Below are positions 8,142 through 17,587 of a DNA stretch of 61,212 nucleotides, in pieces (position 1 is the stretch's first letter; every line of letters begins with the position of its first letter). Made by a program: the position numbers and the translations under genes. The DNA is from Actinomycetota bacterium (GTDB taxonomy: Bacteria; Actinomycetota; Thermoleophilia; Solirubrobacterales; 70-9): NCBI GenBank assembly GCA_005885405.1, contig VAYN01000008.1, positions 46,922 through 108,133 of the forward strand, in the 5' to 3' direction. The notes beneath the pieces were generated by a model. That model saw only the letters and a program-made list of their open reading frames with translations. It was not told the origin of the DNA and made no database searches.

Positions 8142-8957
8142 CTAGGGGTAGACCAGGCCCACTGGCGCCAGTTCGATGTCGATGATCTGGCGGGTCTCGT
8201 TGGTGCCGGCCGGTGAGGGCAGGCCGGACTGGCTGTTGACCAGGCCGTTGATGCTGATCGGGATGAAGCCGAACAACGTCAGGACGCAGCCGCTCGCGCC
8301 AGGGGCGGCGAAGGCGTTGTCGACGTATTCGCCGTCGGTCAGGCGGAGGATCCCGGTTGCTTCATCGAAGCTGAATTTAGGGATGACGCCGGTGATCGGT
8401 TTGTTCGGCGGGGGCGGGTTGGTCGTATTGAACGTCAAGTTCAACGTGATCGGGTTCGAGCTCGAGCCGACGTAGCAGTTGTTGCCGAGCGCCGGGTTGA
8501 CCAGGTGAACTTTGATCGGCAGCGTGATCACTTCTTCGGCCACCACCGGCGTGCCGGCGAGTTCGGTGACCGCGAAGAGCTGCAGCGATTCGATGCTGAG
8601 GAAGTTGACGAGCCAGTCAAGGCCGGTGAGGCCGATGACCCCGCCCGGAACAAGCTGTTTGGCTTTCGTCAGCGATGCTTTCTGGACCGGGCCACCACCG
8701 GTTTCATCGACGCCTCCGGTCAAAACCATCGGAGTTTTGATCGGCACGTCTTTCGTGCCCATTTGAAAATGCCCACCCTTGACGGTCGAGCGCAGGCACG
8801 CCGCGGTGGTCGGCGATTCCGCTTTCGTGGGGCATCCCGCGAACTGCGAGTAGCCCGGAGCCGGCGTAGCGGCTTGGGCGAGAGGGGCGGCAGCCGCGAT
8901 GGCGACAACCGCTAGCGCTGCTGCGATGAGCAGCCTGACTGGCTTTTGAAGGTACAT
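8142..8957 (-). CDS. Secreted protein of unknown function
   Basis: About 271 residues from the ATG at 8957. The upstream in-frame ATG at 8963 is less likely because the AGGGAG element is adjacent to it but six bases from 8957. A signal peptide (RLLIAAALAVVAIAAAA to LAQAA) is followed by GYSQFAGCPTKAESP. The remainder is beta-rich with scattered cysteines (AACLRST, GNNCYVGSS, SGCVLTLFG), and it ends ELAPVGLVYP. It does not show the SGC...GAT...GC signature of the small paralogue family, so it is treated as unrelated. An inverted repeat and an AT-rich promoter region lie directly upstream. It is probably exported; no function can be assigned. Confidence 0.75.
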   Translation of the reverse strand: MYLQKPVRLLIAAALAVVAIAAAAPLAQAATPAPGYSQFAGCPTKAESPTTAACLRSTVKGGHFQMGTKDVPIKTPMVLTGGVDETGGGPVQKASLTKAKQLVPGGVIGLTGLDWLVNFLSIESLQLFAVTELAGTPVVAEEVITLPIKVHLVNPALGNNCYVGSSSNPITLNLTFNTTNPPPPNKPITGVIPKFSFDEATGILRLTDGEYVDNAFAAPGASGCVLTLFGFIPISINGLVNSQSGLPSPAGTNETRQIIDIELAPVGLVYP

Positions 8958-8981
8958 CTCCATCTCCCTAGATGTAGTTGC

Positions 8982-9001
8982 GCAACGTATAGAAACGTTG
9001 C
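8982..9001. promoter_or_regulatory. Candidate operator upstream of 8142-8957
   Basis: Perfect inverted repeat GCAACGT-ATAGAA-ACGTTGC, 25 bases upstream of the likely start, just downstream of an AT-rich stretch with a TATACT -10-like hexamer on the reverse strand. Confidence 0.4.
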
Positions 9002-9081
9002 TTTGTAGAGCTAGAGTATATAGGGAGATATCGTTTATTTTGTGCGTATTATGGTACTTGTAAGTCTACTGAGGAACGAGG

Positions 9082-9113
9082 TAAAAGAAACGGCCGGCAT
9101 TCGCCGGCCGTTT
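9082..9113 (-). terminator. Rho-independent terminator after the collagen-like gene 9140-9898
   Basis: AAACGGCCGGC (9088-9098) and GCCGGCCGTTT (9103-9113) form an 11-bp perfect stem with a 4-base loop; TTTCTTTTACC follows on the reverse strand. It probably ends the transcript of the NHL/957-residue/collagen-like gene set. Confidence 0.85.
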
Positions 9114-9139
9114 CTCACTTCCGAGCTACTTAGCCAGGG

Positions 9140-9898
9140 CTATTCAGCTGCCGTTACAGCCCACGTGCCCCACCACGAACAGGTGGTAGCGGCGCAGAGG
9201 CCCGCGAGGACGGTGCCGACGGGGCTTGCACCCGGTTCGAACGCGCCGGATTCAGGCTTCACGAAAGTCGGGGGTTCTTCGGCCCCACCAAACTCGGCAC
9301 CTTTGTAGACGCAGAGTTTGCCGGGGTCTGCCTGCGGCACACCACCGACGATCCCCGGGCAACCGGTCGCCGAAGCGCCTTCGACGAAGATCGGTTCCGG
9401 AGCCGGTTCCACCGGCAGCGTGAAGCTGATCGGGATGGCGATGAACTGGCTTTCTTGGAAGACATCACCGTAGACGCCAGTCTGCGTCTGGCCGGCCGGA
9501 AGGATTCCGCCTGCAGTCCAAGGCGAGCCTTCGGTTCCGTTGCAGATGGCTTCCGAGGTACCCGAGCCCTCGACTTCGACGGAGACGCCGCCTTCGTCAC
9601 AGCCCTGTTCGCCGGGATCGATGGTGTCGGTCACAACGCTTTTCCCGGGCGCGCCCGGTGGTCCGTTCGTGCCGTTCGTGCCGTTAGTCCCGTCTTTACC
9701 GTTGGTGCCGTTCGCACCCGGTGCCCCGGGGGGTCCCGCTTTGCCCCGCAGCTGCTTGAGGACACTCGGCTTGATCTGCTTGGTCGAAGTGATGACGTAC
9801 TTCTTGGCCGCGAAGGCAGCGCCGCCCATCGCAAAGACCAGGGCAATCACCGCGATCAGACCAGGGATCCCCAGGCGATTCTTCAATATCGAGAACAT
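9140..9898 (-). CDS. Collagen-like Gly-X-Y repeat surface protein, second copy
   Basis: A 252-residue protein with an N-terminal hydrophobic segment ([19 protein letters not shown], about residues 9-31) and a basic linker ([13 protein letters not shown]). About 13 G-X-Y triplets follow ([25 protein letters not shown]; residues about 51-90). The C-terminal beta-rich domain starts [17 protein letters not shown], which is recognisably the same as EGSG in the copy at 5722-6606, and the two end with similar GTWAVTA / GTYAVTA strands. It is 40 bases downstream of the 957-residue gene on the same strand and is the last gene before a strong terminator, so co-transcription is likely. Probably a trimeric stalked surface protein. 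Confidence 0.85.
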   Translation of the reverse strand: MFSILKNRLGIPGLIAVIALVFAMGGAAFAAKKYVITSTKQIKPSVLKQLRGKAGPPGAPGANGTNGKDGTNGTNGTNGPPGAPGKSVVTDTIDPGEQGCDEGGVSVEVEGSGTSEAICNGTEGSPWTAGGILPAGQTQTGVYGDVFQESQFIAIPISFTLPVEPAPEPIFVEGASATGCPGIVGGVPQADPGKLCVYKGAEFGGAEEPPTFVKPESGAFEPGASPVGTVLAGLCAATTCSWWGTWAVTAAE

Positions 9899-9938
9899 CC
9901 ACTCTCCCCTTGGTTTCGGGTTTTATTACCGATTTCGC

Positions 9939-12812
9939 TTAGCGCTTCTTGTTGCAACTGGTTTTGATCAACTGTTGGAAGTTCTTCGTGATGCCGTTCT
10001 GTGCTCTGAAGCGGACGGCCGCGCGCTGGGGATGGGCGCAAAGGTTCGTCGAGTTCTGAAGCAGGCCGCTCTTACCGCCCTTGAGGGAGAGGACGAATTT
10101 TGAGACCGGCGCGTCCGGAACGGTTTGGAAGGTGGTTCGAGTTCGAGAGATTTCGGAGCCCTTCTTCTTCACCGAGTCGACAAAGCCGACGAGGACGATG
10201 TGGACTTCACCGTTGAGGTCGGCGACGATGTCCGGCAGCGCGCGGTCACCGCCATTGGAGCGGAAGTAGACGGGCCCTTCGAGAGGTTTGTCCAGCAAGG
10301 GAGTGAAGGCACGCGCGTGTCCGAGCACCGAGCCCGGTGGACAAGTGCCGGCGTTGAACTGAACCCTCGTGCACGGGTTGTTGATATGCGCCTGGTCGAT
10401 GAACTGCGACTTCGGCAGCGTCACCACGGCGCGGCCAATATTTGCGTCACCTGGGCGAGCTTCAAGCTGCGCACGCAGGGCCGGGTGCCCGGTCCGCTTC
10501 ATCTTGCCCTTCAGCGAGATCCGAAGCTTCGGCTTGAAGGCGAGATCGCGACAGCCGTCCACTTGGAAGCGTGCTGCCACCTCGGCGATGGTGGATGAGG
10601 TCTGAAGCCAGGGTCCCATCCCGCCGGCAGTCGCCCTCACCGTGGACGGTTCGCAGCTGGTCGGGTTGAGCGTGAAACCGGGCCGGTTCGTGGAGACGCG
10701 AAGGTCGCGTAGCCGGACTGGGATTCCTTTCAAGATGCGGGGGATCGAGTCACCGCCACCGATCTTCACTTCCGCGGTGGTCTGGTCGAGGGCGAGGCCC
10801 TCCCTGACGACGATGTTGCCGACGTCGAACGGTCCGACGACCCCGGGGGTTACGACGACGACGCTGAGCGGGTCGCCGGCGAGGGGACCCGCGAGGAAGA
10901 CCTTTCCGGAGACATACGTGAGGGATGGCCCAACGCCGGCGCCGGCGGTGACGGTGCCAATCTGAGCCCCTGCAGGACAGCTCGGGTCGGCGAGCTCCTG
11001 GCGGCCAGTCTTTGACCGCGCCGCGGCGATCGCCGCGTCGGAACAACGAGCGACGCCTGCCAGTTTGCCGGTCAGGCCGGGAGGCAGGGTCGCCGAGAAG
11101 TTCGTCAGTTCCTGCTCTCCGTCCTCACGGGTGAGCCGGAGGTTGAAGGGGGAGAAGGACCCGGCCTTGTTGTTCTCGGTGCCTGCTGAGAAGCCAGGGT
11201 GAAGACCGGCTTCACCGGAGGGGCAGGGGCCGCCGCCGATGCCGGAGTCGACGACAAAATCTGCAGTAGTGACGATCGGCGCGCTCGGATCCGCCCACGG
11301 AGTCTGGACGGCCTCCGCAGTGTAGGTGCCGCACCGGCCCGGGGTTACGAGCGGCGCCCGCGGGCCCTCGCGGAACTGCGTCTTCAGCCGCGTGAACGGA
11401 ACCTGCGGGATCTCGTCGAAGGTCGCACTGAGCTGCCCGGTCACCGGGTCCGCTTCGACCCGGCCGGCCTGCTTGACGATGACCCCAAGGTTCTCGTTGC
11501 GCAGGACCAGATAAACAGCGAGGAACGAGTCGAAGGGGTTCTCGGCACCGGGGGCGGCCTGGTCGTCGGGCTCCGCCACGAACAGCGGGCCTTCGAGTTC
11601 TTCGTCGACGAGCGGCGACTCGACGTTCACAATGCCGACCTTGGCTGCCTCGGGGCAGTTCTGCCCCGGCAGTGAGTTCAGGGCTTCGGCTTCGTACTGC
11701 TCGAGCGAGCAGGCGGCGAGGCCATTCGCGGCAGAGGGATTCAGGGTCACGCCCTCGGGCAGCGTCGCGACGACCTTCTTCACATCCGACTTTGCCCGTT
11801 TCGCCGGATCGCTGATCCCTTCGTCTTCCATCTCGACGCTGAAGTCGAGACCAGTCGGAGTTTCCGCCGCATGCGAGGAAACATTCGCTCCGATAACGGG
11901 ATCGAATTCAAGTTCGTCGCAGCCTTCGAAGCCAACAGGAGCCGGGGGTTCCGAGTCGTCGTGGGTAACCGAAGCTGCGAACACTTTCGCGGTGGGGTCC
12001 TGCCACGGGTCGGCCGCGAAGTTCGTCGTCAAGGGACCCGTGCAGGCGCGCGGCAAGGTCAGAAAAGCCGTTTCCGGAAGTCCTTCGCTGACGGGACACA
12101 GCCCGCGCGAGCCGAGCGTGCCGTCTTCCGCGACTTCGCCGCTGAGGCAGCTGCCGCGGAGGGCGTCGTGAGCGGAAGAGGTCGGGTTGCCCCAGAGAGT
12201 CAGGGAAGCGCCGTAGAACAAAAGGGGCTGCGGCGCGTTGCGGACGTACGCGATCACCCGGTAGGGGGCGTCTTCGCTCAGCTTGACTTCCATCGTCACC
12301 GGCACAGCGGCGACGACGAAACCGAATTTCGCGGCAGACCCGGGCGCTGGGTCAAGGTTGTAGAGCGCCACCGCCCCTTCGATTCCTTCCCCTGGAGGGA
12401 TCGGGTTGAACGAGGCTTCGATGGTCACATAACCGACGACAGAGTCGTTGGAGCAGTTTGGAAGCGGAGGATCGATGCTTTTATCCACGTCCGCAAAGTC
12501 GACGCCGGAGCAGCGTGGGGTCGCGGCCGGAATCCCGACGAAGCCGGGAGGCAGTTCCACTTCGAGGTCCTTCAGCGCCTGATCTGGCCGTTCGAGCCCG
12601 TCCCCGTCGATGAAGGTGTTGAAGTCCACTCTGGTCGTGATGGCGTCGGGATGGGAGCCGGCTTTCGTCGCCGGAGAGCCATCGGCTTCGCTGAAGTACA
12701 CGTCGGCTCCCTCGATGCCGAAGGCAGCGGTCGCGCTCGTCGGCAGGACGCAGATACAAGTCAAAACGAGGAGCGAGGTGAGAACCCAGAGGCGATTTCG
12801 ACCCCGGCTCAT
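9939..12812 (-). CDS. Large secreted protein of unknown function, partner of the NHL protein
   Basis: A 957-residue protein with a signal peptide (RLWVLTSLLVLTCICVL to ATAA). Two related halves are visible: both have a 'LPPGF/LT' strand followed by a cysteine (LEVELPPGFVGIPAATPRC near 90 and ATLPPGLTGKLAGVARC near 575) and 'CP..A.IG.V' segments (NCSNDSVVGYVTI, CPAGAQIGTVTAG). A further C-terminal module has NPCTRVQFNAGTCPPGS. The many paired cysteines suggest disulfides. The start codon overlaps the stop of the upstream NHL gene by four bases (ATGA), implying translational coupling and a shared job on the surface. No enzyme motif or sorting signal was seen. Proteins of this style are common in Solirubrobacterales (recollection, not searched). 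Confidence 0.8.
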   Translation of the reverse strand: MSRGRNRLWVLTSLLVLTCICVLPTSATAAFGIEGADVYFSEADGSPATKAGSHPDAITTRVDFNTFIDGDGLERPDQALKDLEVELPPGFVGIPAATPRCSGVDFADVDKSIDPPLPNCSNDSVVGYVTIEASFNPIPPGEGIEGAVALYNLDPAPGSAAKFGFVVAAVPVTMEVKLSEDAPYRVIAYVRNAPQPLLFYGASLTLWGNPTSSAHDALRGSCLSGEVAEDGTLGSRGLCPVSEGLPETAFLTLPRACTGPLTTNFAADPWQDPTAKVFAASVTHDDSEPPAPVGFEGCDELEFDPVIGANVSSHAAETPTGLDFSVEMEDEGISDPAKRAKSDVKKVVATLPEGVTLNPSAANGLAACSLEQYEAEALNSLPGQNCPEAAKVGIVNVESPLVDEELEGPLFVAEPDDQAAPGAENPFDSFLAVYLVLRNENLGVIVKQAGRVEADPVTGQLSATFDEIPQVPFTRLKTQFREGPRAPLVTPGRCGTYTAEAVQTPWADPSAPIVTTADFVVDSGIGGGPCPSGEAGLHPGFSAGTENNKAGSFSPFNLRLTREDGEQELTNFSATLPPGLTGKLAGVARCSDAAIAAARSKTGRQELADPSCPAGAQIGTVTAGAGVGPSLTYVSGKVFLAGPLAGDPLSVVVVTPGVVGPFDVGNIVVREGLALDQTTAEVKIGGGDSIPRILKGIPVRLRDLRVSTNRPGFTLNPTSCEPSTVRATAGGMGPWLQTSSTIAEVAARFQVDGCRDLAFKPKLRISLKGKMKRTGHPALRAQLEARPGDANIGRAVVTLPKSQFIDQAHINNPCTRVQFNAGTCPPGSVLGHARAFTPLLDKPLEGPVYFRSNGGDRALPDIVADLNGEVHIVLVGFVDSVKKKGSEISRTRTTFQTVPDAPVSKFVLSLKGGKSGLLQNSTNLCAHPQRAAVRFRAQNGITKNFQQLIKTSCNKKR

Positions 12813-15800
12813 TTCTTACCTCCCTTGGTCTTCCGAGCGTGCGCGCTCCGCTTTTTCACGCACTTGCCCTTCTTCCGGACAGTGCCCTTCTTACAGGGCT
12901 TCCTGACGCATTTCCCGTGCTTCCGGACGAACCCCTTCTTGCAGTTTGCCGGCCATTTCGGGTTCCCAGGCCCGGCGCCCTCGCTTCCGATCGGGGGCAG
13001 AGTTGGGGGCGGAGCCTGAGATTGACAGCCTTCACCTTGACATGGAGCCGGCACGGCAGGCTGGGGAAAGCCCCCTCCCACCCGGGCGTCATAGAGGTCG
13101 ACCTGATCCGGGTCCTGGGGAACCAAGCTCGCCGACGTGACGAAGAAGACGTCGCGGCCGTCAGCACTGGCATCGACGAATTCGGAGTCGTGGGAGTCTT
13201 TCCCGTCTGAGATCAAGCTGACGCAGCCGCCGGCAGGAGCGCTGAAGTCGGTGCTGTCTTCGCTGCAGGTGCCGCTCCCAACCGCCTCCCACTGGTAGGT
13301 GTCCTGGACGCCGTTGACGTCCGCCAGGACCAGAGGGTTGAAGCTGTCGAAGTAGAGGCGGTCGCCACTGGCTGCGATCACTCGCGCGGGGTCGAGCTGG
13401 AAATCCCAACCGGGGAGTTTCGAGGCATACCAATAGCCGGTAGGAGTTTTGTTGAGGACGAATTCCTGGCCGGTAGAACGCGCGCCGGTGGGGTTGCAGG
13501 AGATGCAGAGCAGCTCACCGTCGGCGGCACTGAAGCGGTAGACCTCTGCGTCGGGCTGGTTGCTGCCGGCGTCTTTGGTGTCGGCGCCGGTCAAGCTGGC
13601 TCGTGACATGAAGACAGCAGTAGCGCCGTCCTCCGAGACTCGCGAGACTCGCCGCCAGGGCGCGCGAGCGATGACGGAGAGCTGGTTGACCTGCACGTCC
13701 GCCTGGGAAAGCTGAGCGACGAAGGTGAGCGGCTGTCCTGATTCATATAGGTACAGATTCTCCTGGCCGGCTTTGGCCCCGCCAGCAAGCGAATCCGTGG
13801 CTATGAAGTAGACCCGCGTTAGGTCGTCACTGGCGCCGAGAACCCCCTGCACAGTGGAAGCCAAGGTGGCTGAATCAGCGGTCGCGAGGTTGAAGAGCTT
13901 CAGCTGGTCCGCTTCAACATAAATCGCTTGGGAGCCGGTCGGGGTCGCAGCCCAGAACGTTGCCGGTCCCGCTGAAACCGCAACGGTTTTCGTCCTATCG
14001 ACACGAACGTAGAGTTTTCCTTCGCCGTTCGTTCCTTCGCTCCAGTAGATCTTCGAGCCGTCGTCGGAAACCGCGTGAGCCAGGCTTGCCGCTCGAGATT
14101 CGCCACCGCTGCCGATCCCCGCTGCGGCAGATCCAATGGAGGAATCGAGCGAACTGGCGGCTCCATTCGGCCGGACGCTGACAAGCCTCAGCGACCCGTT
14201 AAACCATTCGTAGACCTGGCGCACCGGGTTCGCCGAGGCGGTCGACGTGAGCTTTCCGTTGGCTGAGAAGAAAGTGCGCTGACCGTCTGCGCTAAATCCT
14301 TGGATTTCGGGGTAATAGGTGCTCGGACCCTGATTGGTCGGCTGAGCGTTGGTGATAGCCGTGTACCCACCGGGGAAATCGCGTCGATATAGATTCGAAT
14401 AACCATCGATTGCCCCGGGTGCAAGCTGCGGATCCGTGTCCTGCCTCATCCAGCTTCTCGAGAGGTCCGGGAGGAAGGCCGTGTAGGGAGAGTCCAGCGA
14501 GAGCCCCCCGAAGGGCGGTGGCCCTTCGCGAGGTGGGGAGATGCCGTCGCTCGACCATCCGCTCCCCGAACGGCTGGCCAGGAACTGGCTGGTGTACCCG
14601 GAGCCCTCGGAGTTACCGAATGCCCGATACGAGGAATAAGTGACCTTTTCCCCGTCCAAGCTGCTTTTGTTCAACCGCGCAGGAAGGCCGAGCTGGTTGA
14701 CCTGGACGACGATGTCTCCCCCAAGCTTGTCGACAGGCGAGACCATCTCGTAGGCGCGACAGTCAGGGAGGCTCGCCCCTGGTCCGATGCGGAAAGCATC
14801 ATTGGGGCAAGCTGGTCGCGCCGTCGGTAGGGCGAACGTCGTGAAGGTTCTTTCCGTGCCGAAGGTGGGGCCGCCGCCGCTACTGGAAGCGATGAAGCGG
14901 AAACGATAGGTGGTCCCGGGCGTCAGGCCCTCGATCGGAATTCCCGCGGTGAGAGCCGCGGTTTTTACAGCGCCTGCTCCCAGCAGATCGCCTGGGGGGA
15001 CGGGGACAGCCTGGCAACCACCTTCGGAGCATTTCGACGTTCCGTATTCGAGGTAGTACCGCGTATCCGCCCAGAAGTTTGGATTGATTCGAGCCTGCAG
15101 GGTGACCGAGTCCTCGGTGACCGCGGCAGCGAACTGATCCGTGATCGTCGGAGCGACGGCGGGGGGCGGCCATTTATCCGGCGCTGGTCCGCGCACTTCG
15201 ACGAACGTTTCTCCGTCTCCGGACTTCAGTACGAAGAGATCGACACCTCCGGCGGCAGTGACGACATTAGTGGCAAGGGCCGGAATGCCGCGGTCGGCCG
15301 GAAAGCCGCAGCAGGAATCGAGCCGTTCACCGGACGGGCTGAGCTGGAGCACTACTGGTTCCCCACGCAGGTTGAGTTCGTCGGGAGGTGGTGCGAATTG
15401 TTCAGTCGATGAGTAGACGTTGCCCGCCGCATCGGTGGCCACCGCCTCGGGAAGAGCACGTTCAGACATGTCCGGCGTGAATTCGCTCAGCAGCGGTGCC
15501 GGAGGCACGATGTTCCCGGCGAGCGAAACGCGCCAGAGAGTCGCTCGCCGTGGACTTTCGCCCGCCGTAAATCGAAAGACGATGTACAGATCGCCTGAGA
15601 CCGGGTCGATCGCCAGGGCTCCGGGATCGCGGTTAGCGGGGAAGTCGGGGTTGCTCGCCTGCAGAGTCGCAAAAGAGATTTCGCCCTTAAAAGAGCCGTT
15701 GAGTTCAAATTCCTGGATGCGATTCCGATCTGCGACGAAGACGGTTCCCCCCGAGTTGATCTCGATCAGGTCGCCGCCGGACTCGACTCCAACAGCGTTG

Positions 15801-16411
15801 ACCGAGAATTCAGCAGGACCAGATCCCGACGAGCCCGCTCCACACACATCGCCCCCTGCGACGTCGGCGCTGGTACAGAGGTCAGCCCCGGTCGTCTCGT
15901 TGACGCCGCCTCCGAACATGAAGAGGAATGCCCCCGAGGGCGCAAACACCTGAACGCGAAGATTCTTACGTTCAAAGACGTAGATGTTGCCGTCAGGGGC
16001 GACGGCAATCCCATTCGGCGCCAGAAGCTGGCCAGCGGCGTCCCCCCCGATACCCGCAAAGCAGGTGTCGGTGCAGGTCTGCAGCGCGTCCGAGCTGCCA
16101 TCGGCAACGCCCCAGCCCCAGGACTTGACGAACTCGCCCCAGGCCGTGAACTCGGTGACACGATTGTTCGCCGAATCGGCGATGAAGACGTGGCCCGTGC
16201 CCGGATCTGCAGCAACTCCACCCGATCCTTCTAGAAGATCGATCTGGCCGGCGCCGCTTCCGTGTTCGCCGAAGCGACCGAGTTCGTCGCCAATCGCGCC
16301 GGCAGCGGAAGAGACCCAACAAAGGGAGGTCGCGACAACCAGGATCGCCAAACACCATCGACCCCTTCGGTCAATGCCGCGATTCCCTGCGGTCCTCTTC
16401 CCCTGCGACAT
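12809..16411 (-). CDS. Giant NHL-repeat surface protein with Cys/Lys-rich tail
   Basis: 1200 residues from the ATG at 16411, preferred over 16459 because GGAGGGGTGT precedes it and the signal peptide (RRGRWCLAILVVATSL to SAAGA) follows. NHL/beta-propeller repeats fill the first 400 residues (GVAADPGTGHVFIADS, GIAVAPDGNIYVFE). A fibronectin-III-like module follows (INPNFWADTRYYLEYG, LTPGTTYRFRFIA), then the CRAYEMVSPVDK block and a second propeller-like half with Asp-rich strands (VSDDGSKIYWSE, ASDDLTRVYFIAT). The tail repeats CKKG-VRK-GKCV (CKKGFVRKHGKCVRK, CKKGTVRKKGKCVKK). The basic tail could bind anionic wall polymers (inference). It heads a probable operon with the overlapping 957-residue gene and the collagen-like gene. 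Confidence 0.85.
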   Translation of the reverse strand: MSQGKRTAGNRGIDRRGRWCLAILVVATSLCWVSSAAGAIGDELGRFGEHGSGAGQIDLLEGSGGVAADPGTGHVFIADSANNRVTEFTAWGEFVKSWGWGVADGSSDALQTCTDTCFAGIGGDAAGQLLAPNGIAVAPDGNIYVFERKNLRVQVFAPSGAFLFMFGGGVNETTGADLCTSADVAGGDVCGAGSSGSGPAEFSVNAVGVESGGDLIEINSGGTVFVADRNRIQEFELNGSFKGEISFATLQASNPDFPANRDPGALAIDPVSGDLYIVFRFTAGESPRRATLWRVSLAGNIVPPAPLLSEFTPDMSERALPEAVATDAAGNVYSSTEQFAPPPDELNLRGEPVVLQLSPSGERLDSCCGFPADRGIPALATNVVTAAGGVDLFVLKSGDGETFVEVRGPAPDKWPPPAVAPTITDQFAAAVTEDSVTLQARINPNFWADTRYYLEYGTSKCSEGGCQAVPVPPGDLLGAGAVKTAALTAGIPIEGLTPGTTYRFRFIASSSGGGPTFGTERTFTTFALPTARPACPNDAFRIGPGASLPDCRAYEMVSPVDKLGGDIVVQVNQLGLPARLNKSSLDGEKVTYSSYRAFGNSEGSGYTSQFLASRSGSGWSSDGISPPREGPPPFGGLSLDSPYTAFLPDLSRSWMRQDTDPQLAPGAIDGYSNLYRRDFPGGYTAITNAQPTNQGPSTYYPEIQGFSADGQRTFFSANGKLTSTASANPVRQVYEWFNGSLRLVSVRPNGAASSLDSSIGSAAAGIGSGGESRAASLAHAVSDDGSKIYWSEGTNGEGKLYVRVDRTKTVAVSAGPATFWAATPTGSQAIYVEADQLKLFNLATADSATLASTVQGVLGASDDLTRVYFIATDSLAGGAKAGQENLYLYESGQPLTFVAQLSQADVQVNQLSVIARAPWRRVSRVSEDGATAVFMSRASLTGADTKDAGSNQPDAEVYRFSAADGELLCISCNPTGARSTGQEFVLNKTPTGYWYASKLPGWDFQLDPARVIAASGDRLYFDSFNPLVLADVNGVQDTYQWEAVGSGTCSEDSTDFSAPAGGCVSLISDGKDSHDSEFVDASADGRDVFFVTSASLVPQDPDQVDLYDARVGGGFPQPAVPAPCQGEGCQSQAPPPTLPPIGSEGAGPGNPKWPANCKKGFVRKHGKCVRKPCKKGTVRKKGKCVKKRSAHARKTKGGKK

Positions 16412-16498
16412 ACACCCCTCCAAGCCTTGTAATGCTCCCTGGCGACCCGGGTGCTCCAACCCGATACCGGGGCCGATCCCGAATCACACCGATTGCGG

Positions 16499-16528
16499 AT
16501 CTTAGGTAACCGCACGTCCAGTTGTCAA
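16499..16528 (-). promoter_or_regulatory. Probable promoter of the NHL surface-protein operon
   Basis: TTGACA (reverse of 16523-16528), 18-base spacer, TAAGAT (reverse of 16499-16504), giving a leader of about 80 bases before the ATG at 16411. Confidence 0.55.
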
Positions 16529-16665
16529 GACTTCTCAAGCAGCGCAAGTGTGAATCGACTACCTAGCGGGTTCTGCCAGTAGGAGTACCTATTTCGGAAC
16601 GCTACGGGTCGTCTAGAACGCATCGCATCTGGAGTTTGATCATCCGCATAGCGCTCCGACCAAAT

Positions 16666-16695
16666 GAAAGGACCGGGATCTCTCCCGGCCCTTTC
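16666..16695 (-). terminator. GAGA-tetraloop hairpin terminator after 16752-17393
   Basis: A 13-bp stem with one mismatch (16666-16678 with 16683-16695) closes a TCTC loop, which is GAGA on the reverse strand; ATTTGG follows. The same CCGGGA-GAGA-TCCCGG core is found at 17788-17819 and in variant form at 3611 and 4674. Confidence 0.7.
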
Positions 16696-16751
16696 CAACC
16701 TCTGCTGACTTGCTCCTATGAAAACCTAGTGGAGCTCAGCTGACTTGAGGC

Positions 16752-17393
16752 TTATTCGTACCAGATATCACTGCCAGAGGCCTTTACTGTGGTGGTACCA
16801 GTGTAGGCGCCATTAGTGTGTTCGCCCACGCTGACCGGGCAGATACCGGTGGAGGCGGTGACTTTGTCTTTGATGTTGGTCGAGTTGGTCGTCACCGTGA
16901 TGTCTTTGTATTTTTTTTCTTCAACAACGTATTCGCCGGTCGCGAATTTCTGACCGTTAATTCCGGTCTGATTCGGGACTTCCATGATGCATTTTCCGAA
17001 CGCGTTGCTGGCGTTGACAACGATTGCACCGGAACCGGCGGTGCAGCCTTCCAACGTCACGTTTTCGGAGTTCGAGTTGAACACGTACTGACATCCGGTG
17101 GTGGTGATCGTCGCTCCGATGAAGCCGAAGGCGGTGCAGCCGCTGTATTCCGGATGCATTTTCTGGGTCGTGCTTGTTTTGGCCGTAGTCGTACCGGTGA
17201 ATTTGGCCGTCGTGCAGGTGATCGATGAGCCTGTCACCGTGAATTTGTGTGAGGTCGCCTGTTCCCCGGTGAGCGAGACGCCGGCACCGATGCTCGAGTG
17301 GAATTCAGCCGCAGCCGCCGACGAGACGCCGACGAAGGCGGTAAGGGCCGCAATCGCCACAGCGACGAGGCCCAGGGTCTTGAGATGCTTCAT
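16752..17393 (-). CDS. Small secreted protein, paralogue 3 (MKHLK type)
   Basis: A 213-residue protein with signal peptide MKHLKTLGLVAVAIAALTAF to SAAAA. Characteristic strands are GEQATSHKFTVTGSSITC, MHPEYSGCTAFGFIGATI, TTGCQYVFNSNS, EGCTAGSGAIVVNASNAFGK with the following C, and GICPVSVGEHTNG. It ends SDIWYE. The signature with evenly spaced cysteines links it to 17866, 36463 and 37612, and more distantly to 3677 and 4750. CAAGGAGAAAAC precedes the ATG. The predicted leader is about 160 bases with a CCGGC...GCCGG hairpin next to the ribosome binding site, long for such a small gene. It is probably an extracellular beta-rich protein of unknown role. Confidence 0.85.
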   Translation of the reverse strand: MKHLKTLGLVAVAIAALTAFVGVSSAAAAEFHSSIGAGVSLTGEQATSHKFTVTGSSITCTTAKFTGTTTAKTSTTQKMHPEYSGCTAFGFIGATITTTGCQYVFNSNSENVTLEGCTAGSGAIVVNASNAFGKCIMEVPNQTGINGQKFATGEYVVEEKKYKDITVTTNSTNIKDKVTASTGICPVSVGEHTNGAYTGTTTVKASGSDIWYE

Positions 17394-17558
17394 GTTTTCT
17401 CCTTGATCCGGCGGTGATGCGCCGGTTGTGTGTTATGGCCCTGCGCCGGAGCGGCTTAGCTGCTCTGGCGCAGCTTTCGTCCTTGCGAGCTGGTCACCCA
17501 ACTCGGCTTCGGACCGAGGAGATCCCTCTCCCTGGTCGGGCGGACCCGACCCGACTCA

Positions 17559-17587
17559 TTCCTAACACAGGATGGTGGAGTAGTCAA
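17559..17587 (-). promoter_or_regulatory. Promoter of 16752-17393
   Basis: TTGACT (reverse of 17582-17587), 17-base spacer, TAGGAA (reverse of 17559-17564). Same hexamers and spacing as at 18642-18670 and 38347-38375. Confidence 0.65.
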
